Shown: positions 1-8,235 of the stretch, piece by piece | How the letters are laid out: the number at the start of each line of letters is the position of its first letter | Numbering within the stretch: the first letter of the stretch is position 1 | Assembly: GCA_937860195.1 (NCBI GenBank) | Contig: CALMBN010000143.1 | Coordinates: 1-13,735, forward strand | Length of the DNA stretch: 13,735 nucleotides | Reading direction: 5' to 3' | DNA from: an uncultured Novosphingobium sp. | GTDB taxonomy: Bacteria; Pseudomonadota; Alphaproteobacteria; Sphingomonadales; Sphingomonadaceae | The notes under the pieces: generated by a model | The model's database searches: none | Told to the model about the DNA's origin: nothing | The model's input: only the letters and a program-made list of their open reading frames with translations | Position numbers and translations under genes: made by a program

Positions 1-56
1 TCGACACGCTCAGCATAGACGGATATTGGGTCAGATTAGACGCACTCCGCTTTAGC
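1..56. other. Short non-coding end downstream of the GH32 gene
   Basis: These 56 bases follow the stop codon of the last gene of the sugar operon. I see no convincing hairpin followed by a T-run on the minus strand. An ATG on the minus strand at 20..18 opens a reading frame that leaves the window after about five codons, but no Shine-Dalgarno sequence sits at a suitable distance. Whether the operon ends here or continues cannot be decided. Confidence 0.4.
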
Positions 57-1355
57 TCAGCCAACCCTCAATCGCATGGTCAATTCAGGCCCAGCCATCC
101 GATGCTGCATGGTCGCACAGAGCAGGCCATCCGCCGCAATCAGTTCCGCGCTGCCGTGATCAAGCCAAAGCGTCAGCGGCGCATCGCCGGCGATTCGCAG
201 CGAATGCGAGCAGTCGAGGAAAGCCGAGACAGGATCGCGCCGGGTCATCGACAGCAAGCAACCTTGCCGTTCGATCAACAGCAAGCGGCCTTCGGTATCG
301 CCCAGCGTCAGCGCGAAATCATTTGAACCCGGCAGGTCCAGTCGTGCCGCGATTGGCAGACTTGTCGCAGCCGGATCGGCCTTGACCACCTTGGCCACTG
401 CCGCAGGCTCTGCCTCCTGCCGCAACGCCAACCCTTCGCCGGTGCGGCGCAGCGACAACCGCCGCGGCAGGCTCATCGCGCCGCGCCAGCCTTGCTTCGG
501 CAGACGGCCCTGATAGGCGTGATTACCCATCCAACCGATCCAGGCCGGCCGGCCCTCCGCGTCGCGTGGCTCGTGCCAGGCAATCGCGGCATAGAAATCC
601 TGCCCCATGTCGGCGACCTGCCAGATCGGCTCAGTCGACGGACCATCGGGGACGAAGCGGATCCCGTCGAATGTTCCGGTCTGGTACAGCGCACCCGAAC
701 CCGGCGCTCCGCGCAGCACATCAACCTTGAAGATCCAGCGACGCTCGTCGGTGCCGTCGATCGGCAGCTCGATCAACAGTGGGCATTCCCAGATCTCGCC
801 CGGCGCGCCAGCACCATGAATCACCGACACTTCGTGCCAGGTCTTGAGATCTTGCGAGGAATAAATCAGCGCGCGCTGCTCGTTTGAGAGCACCACGACC
901 ATGATCCAGCGCTGCGTGCCCTGATGCCAGAACACATTGGGATCGCGAAAGTCGGCCATCTCCCGGTCCAGCACCGGATTGCCTGCAAACTTGTGCCAGG
1001 TCCGGCCAAGGTCAGTGCTGTGGGCCAGACATTGCACCTGCTGCGGCATTTCACCCTGCTCGGCCCCAGTGTAGATCGCGACCATCGCGTCAATACCGAA
1101 CCCGGCGCTGTTTGCAGTGTCGATCACGGCCGAACCGGAGAAGATCAGATACTGCGCGTCGTCCTCCAGCGCGACTGGCAGCTCTTGCCAATGGGCCAGA
1201 TCGGGGCTGACGGCGTGGCCCCAGCTCATATGGCCCCAGTCCTCGCCTTGCGGGTTATACTGGTAAAACAGGTGCCATTCACCCTTGCGAAAGACAAGAC
1301 CGTTGGGATCGCTCAGCCAGTTGGCTGCGGCGGTATAGTGATAGCTGGGTCGCAT
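57..1355 (-). CDS. GH32 beta-fructosidase (sucrose/levan/inulin hydrolase type)
   Basis: A 432-residue glycoside hydrolase family 32 protein that releases fructose from the non-reducing end of sucrose, raffinose-derived sucrose or fructans. The three GH32 signatures are visible: WLSDPNG near residues 13-19 (nucleophile Asp16), FRDP with Asp138 (transition-state stabiliser), and WECP with Glu190 (acid/base). The fold starts right at the N-terminus (MRPSYHYT...), there is no signal peptide, and the C-terminal part resembles a short GH32 beta-sandwich, so I predict a cytoplasmic enzyme. I chose the ATG at 1355 because it lies 4 bases after the stop of the GH68 gene. A longer open frame back to 1427 would overlap that gene and adds sequence unlike GH32. 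Oddity: the canonical N-D-P of the first motif is S-D-P. It is the last gene of the operon. Exact substrate (sucrose versus fructan) cannot be read from sequence. Confidence 0.93.
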   Translation of the reverse strand: MRPSYHYTAAANWLSDPNGLVFRKGEWHLFYQYNPQGEDWGHMSWGHAVSPDLAHWQELPVALEDDAQYLIFSGSAVIDTANSAGFGIDAMVAIYTGAEQGEMPQQVQCLAHSTDLGRTWHKFAGNPVLDREMADFRDPNVFWHQGTQRWIMVVVLSNEQRALIYSSQDLKTWHEVSVIHGAGAPGEIWECPLLIELPIDGTDERRWIFKVDVLRGAPGSGALYQTGTFDGIRFVPDGPSTEPIWQVADMGQDFYAAIAWHEPRDAEGRPAWIGWMGNHAYQGRLPKQGWRGAMSLPRRLSLRRTGEGLALRQEAEPAAVAKVVKADPAATSLPIAARLDLPGSNDFALTLGDTEGRLLLIERQGCLLSMTRRDPVSAFLDCSHSLRIAGDAPLTLWLDHGSAELIAADGLLCATMQHRMAGPELTMRLRVG

Positions 1356-1359
1356 CGGT

Positions 1360-2493
1360 TCAGTCCGAAAGAGTGACCTGATCGCCGTTGAAGGCGAGCG
1401 AGAAAACTGGCGCAGGGGTGCCGCCAAACTGGCTGCGGAGCAACTCCGGGTGTTGATCGAAGGTGCGCCCCTGCATCCCCCAATGATCGATAAAGCTCCA
1501 CACTTCGCCGCTGCCAGTCACCCACCACGAATAGCCTTGGGTGGGTTCAGCCGCCGGGTTGCACGCGATCAGGCCGCTGCCGTTAACCGGCTTCCACGGG
1601 CCGTTCAGCTGGTCGGCAACCATTGCATAAAGTCCGTTCGGCCCATTAGGTCCACCGGGTTTGAAGGTCCGGCGCTGGGTCGACCAGAACAGGTAATAGT
1701 GGCCATCTCGAACCAGCGCGCTGGGGCGCTCAAGCTCGTTGTTGATTCCGACAGCTTCGACCAACGGGTCGCCAAGCTGCCAGTTCCCATCGCTGTCCAG
1801 CGTCGCAAGGCCGACGACCCCGTTGTAATCGTCCTCGCTCCAGCCCGCGCTGGCGGTGAACAGCAAGTGGGCCTTGCCGGTGCCAGGATCGCGGAACCAG
1901 GCCGGATCGCGGAAAGCCTTGATCAGGCCGGGTTTGCCTTCGGCCTCAGCGGCGATCACATAACGCTGCCCATCGGCCTTGAACAGTTCGTATGGCTCGC
2001 CCCAAGCGGTCGGACCATCGGAACCAAGCGAGCCGGAGATCGCAAACAGTCGCTGTTCAAACGAAGGGGCCTGGCCGCGCCGCCCGGTGGCGGTGAAGAA
2101 CAGCGTGATGCTCGAGCCATCATCGTGGAGCACTGCTGACCCGGCCCATTCGCGGGTGCCGGGGCTCTGCGCTGCGGGAATCGGATTGCCATGATCGCGC
2201 CAGCCGTCTGGTCCAAGCGAGGCTAGCCGAATCCGGGCAGCATCATGCCGCTGGCCGGGATCAGGAAACTTCGGCGCGCTGAGGAAGAACCAGTATTGCC
2301 GACCGTTCAGGAGCGCAGTCCGGCCGTCTTCATGGGCAAGCGGCCAATTATCCCACAGGTCCAGATCGGGCAGGATCGGTTCGGCATGGATGGGGCCAAT
2401 CAGGGCAATTTCGGCACCAGGCTCGATCGAGCTCGGCCGCCAGGCAGAGACAGTCATGGAGTCACTTTCAGTCTTGAATTTTGCAATGGTCAT
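1360..2493 (-). CDS. GH68 levansucrase/inulosucrase-family enzyme, no signal peptide
   Basis: A 377-residue glycoside hydrolase family 68 protein. Known members split sucrose (or the sucrose part of raffinose) and either hydrolyse the fructosyl enzyme or transfer fructose to make levan, inulin or short fructans. Visible motifs: LWDNWPL with nucleophile Asp48, EWAGSA at about 115-120, FRDP with Asp196, and ELERP with acid/base Glu255. The protein is compact compared with exported levansucrases and has no recognisable signal peptide, although several Gram-negative levansucrases are also signal-less. The ATG at 2493 overlaps the galK stop as ATGA, the same junction seen between the two preceding gene pairs. 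A second candidate is the ATG at 2457, preceded by GAAAGTGA at good spacing; the residues between are AT-rich and may be leader rather than protein. A GTG at 2502 is also possible. The gene sits directly before the GH32 gene. Confidence 0.9.
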   Translation of the reverse strand: MTIAKFKTESDSMTVSAWRPSSIEPGAEIALIGPIHAEPILPDLDLWDNWPLAHEDGRTALLNGRQYWFFLSAPKFPDPGQRHDAARIRLASLGPDGWRDHGNPIPAAQSPGTREWAGSAVLHDDGSSITLFFTATGRRGQAPSFEQRLFAISGSLGSDGPTAWGEPYELFKADGQRYVIAAEAEGKPGLIKAFRDPAWFRDPGTGKAHLLFTASAGWSEDDYNGVVGLATLDSDGNWQLGDPLVEAVGINNELERPSALVRDGHYYLFWSTQRRTFKPGGPNGPNGLYAMVADQLNGPWKPVNGSGLIACNPAAEPTQGYSWWVTGSGEVWSFIDHWGMQGRTFDQHPELLRSQFGGTPAPVFSLAFNGDQVTLSD

Positions 2494-3635
2494 AGGTTGC
2501 ACCCGGGGCTCGCGCCGTTCCCTTCGATCATCAGATTGAGCGGCGATCCGTCAGGAGCAGAGAAGTTCTGTTCCAGTGCGGCGCGCAGCGTGGGCACTGC
2601 GGCGCGTTCGAGCACAGCAGTTACTGCGCCGCCAAACCCGCCGCCGGTCATCCGCGCGCCGCCCCGCGGACCGATGGCAGCGTTCATCAGGTCAACCAGT
2701 TGATCGACAGCGGGCACGCTGACCTCGAAATCATCGCGCAGCGAGGCATGGCTGGCACGCAACACCATGCCGAGCGTCACAAGCGCTCCCGCCTTGATCG
2801 CGGCGACGGCGGTACGGGTCCGTTCAATCTCGCTCACGACGTGACGGGCGCGTCTGGCGACGGGATCGGGGAACTGGGCCGCCGCTATCATCGCGATACT
2901 GGCATCGCGGAGCGACGCTACCTGAAGCGCTTTGGCTGCCGCCTCACATTCGCGGCGGCGGGCGTTGTAGTGACCGTCAACCAGCCCCCGGCTCACCCCG
3001 GACTGGACGATTACCACTGCCCATTTGGCTGGCAGCCGGACGTGCTGGATCGCCAGATCGCGGCAATCGAGGAGCAGCGCGTGGCCCGGCTCACCAGCGG
3101 CAATCGCCATCTGGTCCATGATCCCGCATTTGACCCCGGCCCATTCGTGCTCAGCTCGCTGCGCGGCGAGCGCAATGTCACGGGGCGACAGCGGTTCGGT
3201 GCGGTCCGCCGCGATCAGCGCGCGGCAAAGGGCAACACAGAGTGAGGCTGAAGAACTAAGGCCTGCACCGCGCGGTATCGATCCCGAAATCGCCAGCCGC
3301 AAGCCGCCCGGCCTGATGCCGCGCTCAGCCAGAATGACCGCCATTCCGCGGAGGTAGGAGCGCCAGTCGGCGGGCGAGTGCGGCTGGACTTCGTTCGGCT
3401 TGAAGATGTCCCGCGCGCCATCCAGGTTAAGCGCGACTGCCTCAATCCCGTCACCCGGCGCATGGCTCCAGGCGACTGCTGTCCCGACCGAAATCGGCAT
3501 CGGCAGGACCAGTCCGTCGTTGTAGTCGACGTGCTCGCCGATCAAATTGACCCGGCCGGGAGCGAAGACCACACCTTCGGGCTCAGTCCCGAACGCGGCG
3601 GCAAATCCGGCCCTGGTGCGATCGAGCAGGCTCAT
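2490..3635 (-). CDS. galK: Galactokinase
   Basis: A 381-residue GHMP-family kinase that phosphorylates galactose to galactose-1-phosphate with ATP in the cytoplasm, the first committed step of the Leloir pathway. The galactokinase signature PGRVNLIGEHVDYNDG lies at about residues 27-42, the ATP-binding loop GAGLSSSAS at about 123-131, and the glycine-rich third GHMP motif MTGGGFGG at about residues 328-335. Length matches the family. The start ATG at 3635 overlaps the galT stop in an ATGA junction, and the gene's own stop overlaps a start of the GH68 gene, so translation is probably coupled through the series. Its galactose would come from the alpha-galactosidase encoded two genes earlier. 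No missing motif or frameshift is seen. Confidence 0.97.
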   Translation of the reverse strand: MSLLDRTRAGFAAAFGTEPEGVVFAPGRVNLIGEHVDYNDGLVLPMPISVGTAVAWSHAPGDGIEAVALNLDGARDIFKPNEVQPHSPADWRSYLRGMAVILAERGIRPGGLRLAISGSIPRGAGLSSSASLCVALCRALIAADRTEPLSPRDIALAAQRAEHEWAGVKCGIMDQMAIAAGEPGHALLLDCRDLAIQHVRLPAKWAVVIVQSGVSRGLVDGHYNARRRECEAAAKALQVASLRDASIAMIAAAQFPDPVARRARHVVSEIERTRTAVAAIKAGALVTLGMVLRASHASLRDDFEVSVPAVDQLVDLMNAAIGPRGGARMTGGGFGGAVTAVLERAAVPTLRAALEQNFSAPDGSPLNLMIEGNGASPGCNL

Positions 3636-4648
3636 GCCCCGATCTCCACCGCGCGCAGGCGCTCTGCCGCGCTTTCAGGCGTGATGTCGCGCTGGGTTTC
3701 GGCCATCAGCTCATAACCGACCATGTGCTTGCGGACCGTCGCCGAGCGCAGCAGCGGCGGGAAGAAGTGCGCGTGAAGCCGCCAGTGCGAAGTATCCTCT
3801 GCCAGTTCATGCGGCGCGCCGTGCCAGCCCATCGAATAGGGGAAATCGCAGCCAAACAGCCCGTCATAGCGGCGCAGCAAGCGCGAAAGGATAGTGGCGA
3901 GCGCGGACCGGGCCGCAGGCGACAACTCTTCCAACCGCGCGACCGGATCGCGGGCGATGAGAAGAGTCTCAAACGGCCAGGCCGCCCAGTGCGGAACCAC
4001 GGCCAGCCAATGCGCGTTGACCTCGACCAGCCGTTCTGCCGCCGCCAATTCGGCTCCAGCCACGTCGTCGAGCAGCACCGCACCTTTGCGCTCCAGCCAA
4101 TCGCGCTGGCAGCCTTCTTCGCGCCTGACCAGTTCGGGCATCACATTGGTAGCCCAGACCTGTCCGTGCGGATGCGGGCTGGAGGCGCCCATCATCGCAC
4201 CCTTGTTCTCAAACAGCTGCACGTGCGGCCATTTTGCACCAAGGGTGGCGGAGATTTCGCACCAGGTTTCGACGACCCGCTCGATTTCGGCCTGCGGGAG
4301 CCGTGCCATTGTCGCGCCGTGATCTGGCGCAAAGCAAATGACGTGGGCTTCGCCGGTGGCGGGGGCAGTTTCGAAGATGTCCTCTGCGTTTCCGGTCCCA
4401 CCGTCTTCCAGCAACGCGGCGAAATCGTTCTTGAATACGAAAGTCCCGGCGTAGTCCGGGTTGGCCTCACCAGTCGCGCGAACATTGCCGGGGCAGAGGT
4501 AGCACGACGGATCATGTGCCGGAGCGGGCGGCGCGGCAGGCGGTGCGGCTTCACCCTGCCACGGGCGCTTCGCCCGGTGCGGCGAAACCAGCAGCCATTC
4601 GCCGGTCAACAGGTTGCGGCGTCGATGGGGCAGATCGGCCAGGCTCAT
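3632..4648 (-). CDS. galT: Galactose-1-phosphate uridylyltransferase
   Basis: A 338-residue GalT that exchanges UMP between UDP-glucose and galactose-1-phosphate, giving UDP-galactose and glucose-1-phosphate. The active-site motif SSPHPHGQ is at about residues 156-163; His161 corresponds to the nucleophilic histidine of the HPH triad. A CxxC pair (Cys49, Cys52) matches the zinc-binding cysteines of the family. The terminal region WRLHAHFFPPLLRS (about 289-302) is also typical. I chose the ATG at 4648 because it forms an ATGA overlap with the alpha-galactosidase stop; an upstream extension to 4741 lies inside that gene and is not GalT-like. Its partner epimerase GalE, needed to recycle UDP-galactose, is not in the window and must be encoded elsewhere. 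Confidence 0.97.
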   Translation of the reverse strand: MSLADLPHRRRNLLTGEWLLVSPHRAKRPWQGEAAPPAAPPAPAHDPSCYLCPGNVRATGEANPDYAGTFVFKNDFAALLEDGGTGNAEDIFETAPATGEAHVICFAPDHGATMARLPQAEIERVVETWCEISATLGAKWPHVQLFENKGAMMGASSPHPHGQVWATNVMPELVRREEGCQRDWLERKGAVLLDDVAGAELAAAERLVEVNAHWLAVVPHWAAWPFETLLIARDPVARLEELSPAARSALATILSRLLRRYDGLFGCDFPYSMGWHGAPHELAEDTSHWRLHAHFFPPLLRSATVRKHMVGYELMAETQRDITPESAAERLRAVEIGA

Positions 4649-6738
4649 GCCGCCAGCCTTCCGTGAAAGATCGCAACGCTTTCGGCCTTGAGCGGCGGCA
4701 GTGGCAGACCTGCATGGGCGAGCCACGATCCAGTGCAACACTGCGGTGTGTCGTAAAGCGCTGGGCGGTGAGCGGCATGGCCGGTTTCACCTCCGGCAAT
4801 CCGCAGCAATTCGATCTCGCAACTGGGCCAATCGGCCAGAAACGGAAGGAGCAAAGGCTGCGGCCGCCGGTCATGCGCCGGGCCACAGCGGATCGCGAAC
4901 AGCAGGAACTCTCGCGCATTGCCCGCCGCCTGCCAGACCAGCCCATCGGCGCCGTGACCGTGCCAGGTCTGCTGGCCGTGCAGCAAGTGTCGCCACTGCT
5001 TGTGGAACGTGATCCATTCGGCCAGTTCGGCTCGCTCAGTGTCGTTCAGCTTGCGTGGATCGAGTTCGACCCCAAAGTGCCCCGGCATCGCCACTGCCGC
5101 GCGGAAGGCCAACGATTGACTGCGCCCGGTAGCGTGTGCCGGACTCGCACCGACATGTGCACCCATCACTTCGGGCGGGAAGAAGGCCAGGAACCCGCGC
5201 TGGATCGAAACCCGGCTGACTGCGTCGATGTTGTCGCTGGTCCAGAACCGGTGCGTATGGGCTGCGATTCCGGCATCAGACCGCCCGCCGCCGCCCGCGC
5301 AGCTTTCGATCTCGACCATCGGATGTGCCGCACGCAGCCGCGCCAGCAGGTCGTAAATTCCCAGCACCTGCGCCCGCCCACCAGCCGGGGCCAGATCGCG
5401 ATTGTGGTCCCATTTGAGGTAAGCAATCGGCAGCTCGCTGAGCAGCGCATCAAGCGCGCCGAACAGATAATCACGCACCTTGGGCAGGGCCAGGTTGAGC
5501 ACCAGCTGGTTCCGCGCGGTCGGCTGCGGCCGCCCCGGCAGATGCAAGGCCCAATCGGGATGGGCGCGATAGAGGTCGCTGTCAGGATTGACCATTTCCG
5601 GTTCGACCCACAGCCCGAATTCCATCCCCATGCTGGTCACAGCATCGGCCAGCGGCTTCAGGCCCTGCGGATACTTGACCGGATCGGCTATCCAGTCACC
5701 GAGGCCGGCGCGATCATCGCTCCGGCCCTTGAACCAGCCATCGTCGAGGACAAAGCGTTCCACCCCCAGATCGGCAGCCGCCTGCGCGAGGCCGAGGATC
5801 CGTTTCGCATCGTGATCGAAATAGCACGCTTCCCACGAATTGAGGTGGACCGGGCGCGGGCGCATTGTGCCGCCGGGCCAGCTGATCCGCTGGCGCAGCG
5901 CGGCCTGCTGCTGGGCCATGGCTCCGTTGCGGCCTTGAGTGGACACCGCAAGGATTGCCTCGGGCGACGACAGGCTCTCACCGGGCTGCAAAATCACTTC
6001 GCCGGGCTGGAATATTGCACCGGCGCTCAGTGTCCAGAATCCCTCGTCGTCACGCTCTACAGCGATCCGGCTATCGCCCGACCAGCCGAGTTGCAGCGCA
6101 TGGACCAGCCCGGTGTGATGGCCGGCTCCTTCACCCAGTACGACCACGGCAGGTGGACCCCCATGACCTGAAATCCCCCTTCGCCCTTCGCGCAGCCAAG
6201 CCTGCTGCGGCATCGCCTCGGCCAATTCGATCAGCTCTGCATTGTGCCGTCCGCGCCACGAGATCAGCCCGGCGCTGCTGGCGGAGAGTGGGAGCAGCGC
6301 GCTCGCCAGCCAGTCAACGCAGATGGGTTTGTCTCCGGTGTTGACCAGCTCGGCCGAGAGTCGGAACGCGCCACCGGGCTCGATTGCGATCAATTGCCGG
6401 AGCGAGACCCCAGCCAGTGCATCGCTGAGTTCGATCACGATCGCCTGATCGTCTGCGGTGACCCAGACCGGGCCAAACGCCGGTATCAAGGCCCGTCCAT
6501 CGCGCCGCAGCGCAATGCAGGCCGGACCAAACCAGCCAAGCCCAGCAGCTGGCGCGGTCGATAGTGGCACGTCCACGTCCAGCGAAAACGAAGCCGCTGT
6601 TCGGCTATCCGAAAGTGACGGCAAATCTCCCTCAACCACCCGCGCGCCAAGGTGCCGCCAGAGCGGCGGGCCATCGGCACGGCATTCCAGCACCAGACTG
6701 GCCTGGTCGCTGTGCAGGGAGACAAGACGGGTCGGCAT
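4645..6738 (-). CDS. GH36 alpha-galactosidase (raffinose/melibiose/stachyose hydrolase)
   Basis: A 697-residue alpha-galactosidase of glycoside hydrolase family 36, close to the usual 700-730 residues. It removes terminal alpha-1,6-galactose from melibiose, raffinose or stachyose. An N-terminal beta-sandwich (about 1-280) precedes the (beta/alpha)8 barrel, which begins near NSWEACYFD at about 300-308. Barrel motifs are VLDDGWF (330-336), GLWVEPEMV (375-383), LKWDHNRD with nucleophile Asp444, ESCAGGGGR (478-486) and the acid/base region TSDNID with Asp502. No signal peptide is present, so the enzyme is probably cytoplasmic and the sugar is taken up intact. The ATG at 6738 is 2 bases after the transporter stop; no strong Shine-Dalgarno sequence is visible, consistent with translational coupling. 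It is followed by galT with a 4-base overlap, which fits use of the released galactose through the Leloir pathway. Confidence 0.96.
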   Translation of the reverse strand: MPTRLVSLHSDQASLVLECRADGPPLWRHLGARVVEGDLPSLSDSRTAASFSLDVDVPLSTAPAAGLGWFGPACIALRRDGRALIPAFGPVWVTADDQAIVIELSDALAGVSLRQLIAIEPGGAFRLSAELVNTGDKPICVDWLASALLPLSASSAGLISWRGRHNAELIELAEAMPQQAWLREGRRGISGHGGPPAVVVLGEGAGHHTGLVHALQLGWSGDSRIAVERDDEGFWTLSAGAIFQPGEVILQPGESLSSPEAILAVSTQGRNGAMAQQQAALRQRISWPGGTMRPRPVHLNSWEACYFDHDAKRILGLAQAAADLGVERFVLDDGWFKGRSDDRAGLGDWIADPVKYPQGLKPLADAVTSMGMEFGLWVEPEMVNPDSDLYRAHPDWALHLPGRPQPTARNQLVLNLALPKVRDYLFGALDALLSELPIAYLKWDHNRDLAPAGGRAQVLGIYDLLARLRAAHPMVEIESCAGGGGRSDAGIAAHTHRFWTSDNIDAVSRVSIQRGFLAFFPPEVMGAHVGASPAHATGRSQSLAFRAAVAMPGHFGVELDPRKLNDTERAELAEWITFHKQWRHLLHGQQTWHGHGADGLVWQAAGNAREFLLFAIRCGPAHDRRPQPLLLPFLADWPSCEIELLRIAGGETGHAAHRPALYDTPQCCTGSWLAHAGLPLPPLKAESVAIFHGRLAA

Positions 6739-6740
6739 CG

Positions 6741-8105
6741 TCAGGCGGCAGGTTCCGGCTGGACATAGCTGGCGCGGCCTTCTCGCACGGTCAGCACTGC
6801 GGCGGCGGCGATGAACATGCAGATGCCCGAGACAGTCAGCACATTGCGCGGATCATGGCCAAGCAGTCCATCATAAAGCCCGAGCCCGAACTTGACGAGG
6901 CCCAGATTGACTTCGGCCATGACGAAAGCGAACAGCAGCATCGGGATCACGATCATCATGTTGAAGATCCCCATGTAAACCCCGGTGCGTTGTGGCGGGA
7001 TCGAGTTGGACAGGATCGTATAGGGATTGCCCATGATCGAGCCCCAGGCGAGGCCGGTGCCGATTGCGGCTGCGAACAGCATCGATTTGTCGGTGATATG
7101 CGGCAACGCGAAGAAAGCGAGGCCGCCAGCCGCGAGGCAAAAGGCATGGACCGGTCCGGACCCCCAACGGCGCGCGAACGGGACCATCGCAAAGGCCCCG
7201 ATGAAGGCGATCAGGTTATAGAACGCGGCCATCTCACCATTGGTCAGCACCGCGCTGCGGAAAGCCGAGCTGGTTGCATCCGATGTCTGATAGACCGAGC
7301 GCCCGATCGAATAGATCACATAGCCCCAATAACCCGACATCGCGAACCACTGGAACAGCATCATCACCCCCAGCTTGCGCATCGGGGCTGGCATCTCCTT
7401 GATCGCCGAACCGATCTCGGCAAATGTAGCCGCCACGCCTTTGGGTTGGGCCTGGATGTGGGCCAGTTCTTTGGGAGTCAAAGGCAGTTCGGGCACCCGC
7501 AGGACCGACCAGAGGATTGTCAGGAACGACAGCGCTGCGCCGGTCCAGAACACGAAGCGGACGGTGTAGGGGATATTGTTTGCATCGACCCAGTCCTGAT
7601 TCATGCCGAACCACACCAGCACCGACGGGGTGATGAAGGCCAGGCACTGAGCGAGCCCGGTAAAGGCGCTTTGCGAGAGGAATCCGGTCTGGCGCTGGTC
7701 CGGGTTGAGCCGGTCTGACACGTAGGCGCGATAGGGCTCCATCGTGATGTTGTTACCAGCATCGAGGATCCACAGCACCGACACCGCCATCATGATCGAG
7801 GACGAGAGCGGCATGAACAGCAGCCCCAGTGTGCACAAGATCGCACCGATCAGGAAGTATGGCGTGCGGCGGCCCCATTTGCTTTGGGTCCGGTCGCTCA
7901 TCGCGCCGATGATCGGCTGGAGCACAAGGCCCGTGATCGGCCCGGCCAGCTGGAGCAGCGGCAGTTGCGCCTCATCCGCGCCGAGGTAGGAATAGATCGG
8001 CCCCATGTTGCCCTGCTGCAAGCCAAAGCTGAACTGCAGCCCCAGAAAGCCGAGATTCATCTCAAGAATACGCGACAAAGACAGGTGCGGTTTGGCGGTG
8101 GCCAT
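6741..8105 (-). CDS. MFS sugar transporter of the sucrose/SLC45-like type
   Basis: A 454-residue inner-membrane transporter with about twelve hydrophobic segments. The loop between helices 2 and 3 carries [17 protein letters not shown] (residues 67-83), a variant of the major-facilitator motif typical of sucrose/maltose (SLC45/SUT-like) carriers. The stretch [18 protein letters not shown] in and after helix 4 also fits that group. From context it probably imports a raffinose-family sugar, melibiose or sucrose by proton symport; the precise substrate is inference. I chose the ATG at 8105 because a clear GGGGAG Shine-Dalgarno sequence (8112..8117) lies 6 bases upstream and the protein then begins shortly before helix 1. 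The open frame continues upstream to 8318, but that extension is low-complexity, polar and covers the predicted promoter and operator. It is the first gene of the sugar operon; the next gene starts 2 bases after its stop. Confidence 0.93.
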   Translation of the reverse strand: MATAKPHLSLSRILEMNLGFLGLQFSFGLQQGNMGPIYSYLGADEAQLPLLQLAGPITGLVLQPIIGAMSDRTQSKWGRRTPYFLIGAILCTLGLLFMPLSSSIMMAVSVLWILDAGNNITMEPYRAYVSDRLNPDQRQTGFLSQSAFTGLAQCLAFITPSVLVWFGMNQDWVDANNIPYTVRFVFWTGAALSFLTILWSVLRVPELPLTPKELAHIQAQPKGVAATFAEIGSAIKEMPAPMRKLGVMMLFQWFAMSGYWGYVIYSIGRSVYQTSDATSSAFRSAVLTNGEMAAFYNLIAFIGAFAMVPFARRWGSGPVHAFCLAAGGLAFFALPHITDKSMLFAAAIGTGLAWGSIMGNPYTILSNSIPPQRTGVYMGIFNMMIVIPMLLFAFVMAEVNLGLVKFGLGLYDGLLGHDPRNVLTVSGICMFIAAAAVLTVREGRASYVQPEPAA

Positions 8106-8120
8106 GGCGATCTCCCCTCG

Positions 8121-8134
8121 GCGCTTGATAGCGC
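8121..8134. repeat. Inverted repeat in the leader before the transporter Shine-Dalgarno sequence
   Basis: Five-base arms gcgct and agcgc surround a four-base centre. In RNA on the minus strand this would be a small GC-rich hairpin ending a few bases before the GGGGAG Shine-Dalgarno sequence. It could affect mRNA stability or ribosome access, but such short repeats occur by chance in GC-rich DNA, so confidence in function is low. Confidence 0.25.
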
Positions 8135-8170
8135 TCTGGTCAATCCATGTCACATTCGGGGGCAAAGGAC

Positions 8171-8184
8171 AACAATCGATTGCA
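8171..8184. promoter_or_regulatory. LacI/GalR-family operator candidate
   Basis: On the minus strand the site reads TGCAATCGATTGTT, a palindrome around a central CG with a perfect ten-base core (CAATCGATTG, 8173..8182). It fits the AAnCGnTT core typical of LacI/GalR operators with both flanking TG/CA-type positions partly conserved. It lies about 66 to 79 bases upstream of the transporter start and overlaps the best -35 candidate. The prediction is that a sugar-responsive LacI-type repressor, not encoded in this window, controls the whole sugar operon from here. Confidence 0.55.
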
Positions 8185-8235
8185 GTTGGCTTGAATTGCT
8201 GACTTGACCCACCCTGAAGGGAAGGGGTTTGAAAG

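Noticed and set aside
4516..6171. A 551-codon open frame on the plus strand
   Set aside because: It lies opposite the GH36 and galT genes, which have full sets of catalytic motifs. The product is rich in Arg, Pro and Gln with no recognisable family, as expected for the antisense of GC-rich genes.
6564..7718. A 384-codon open frame on the plus strand
   Set aside because: Antisense to the transporter and the start of the GH36 gene. Its His/Arg/Asp-rich translation is a typical mirror of hydrophobic membrane codons.
8138..8155. CRP/FNR-like site (TGTGA with a weak second half) before the transporter
   Set aside because: Only one half matches; the second half differs at most positions, so chance is the better explanation.
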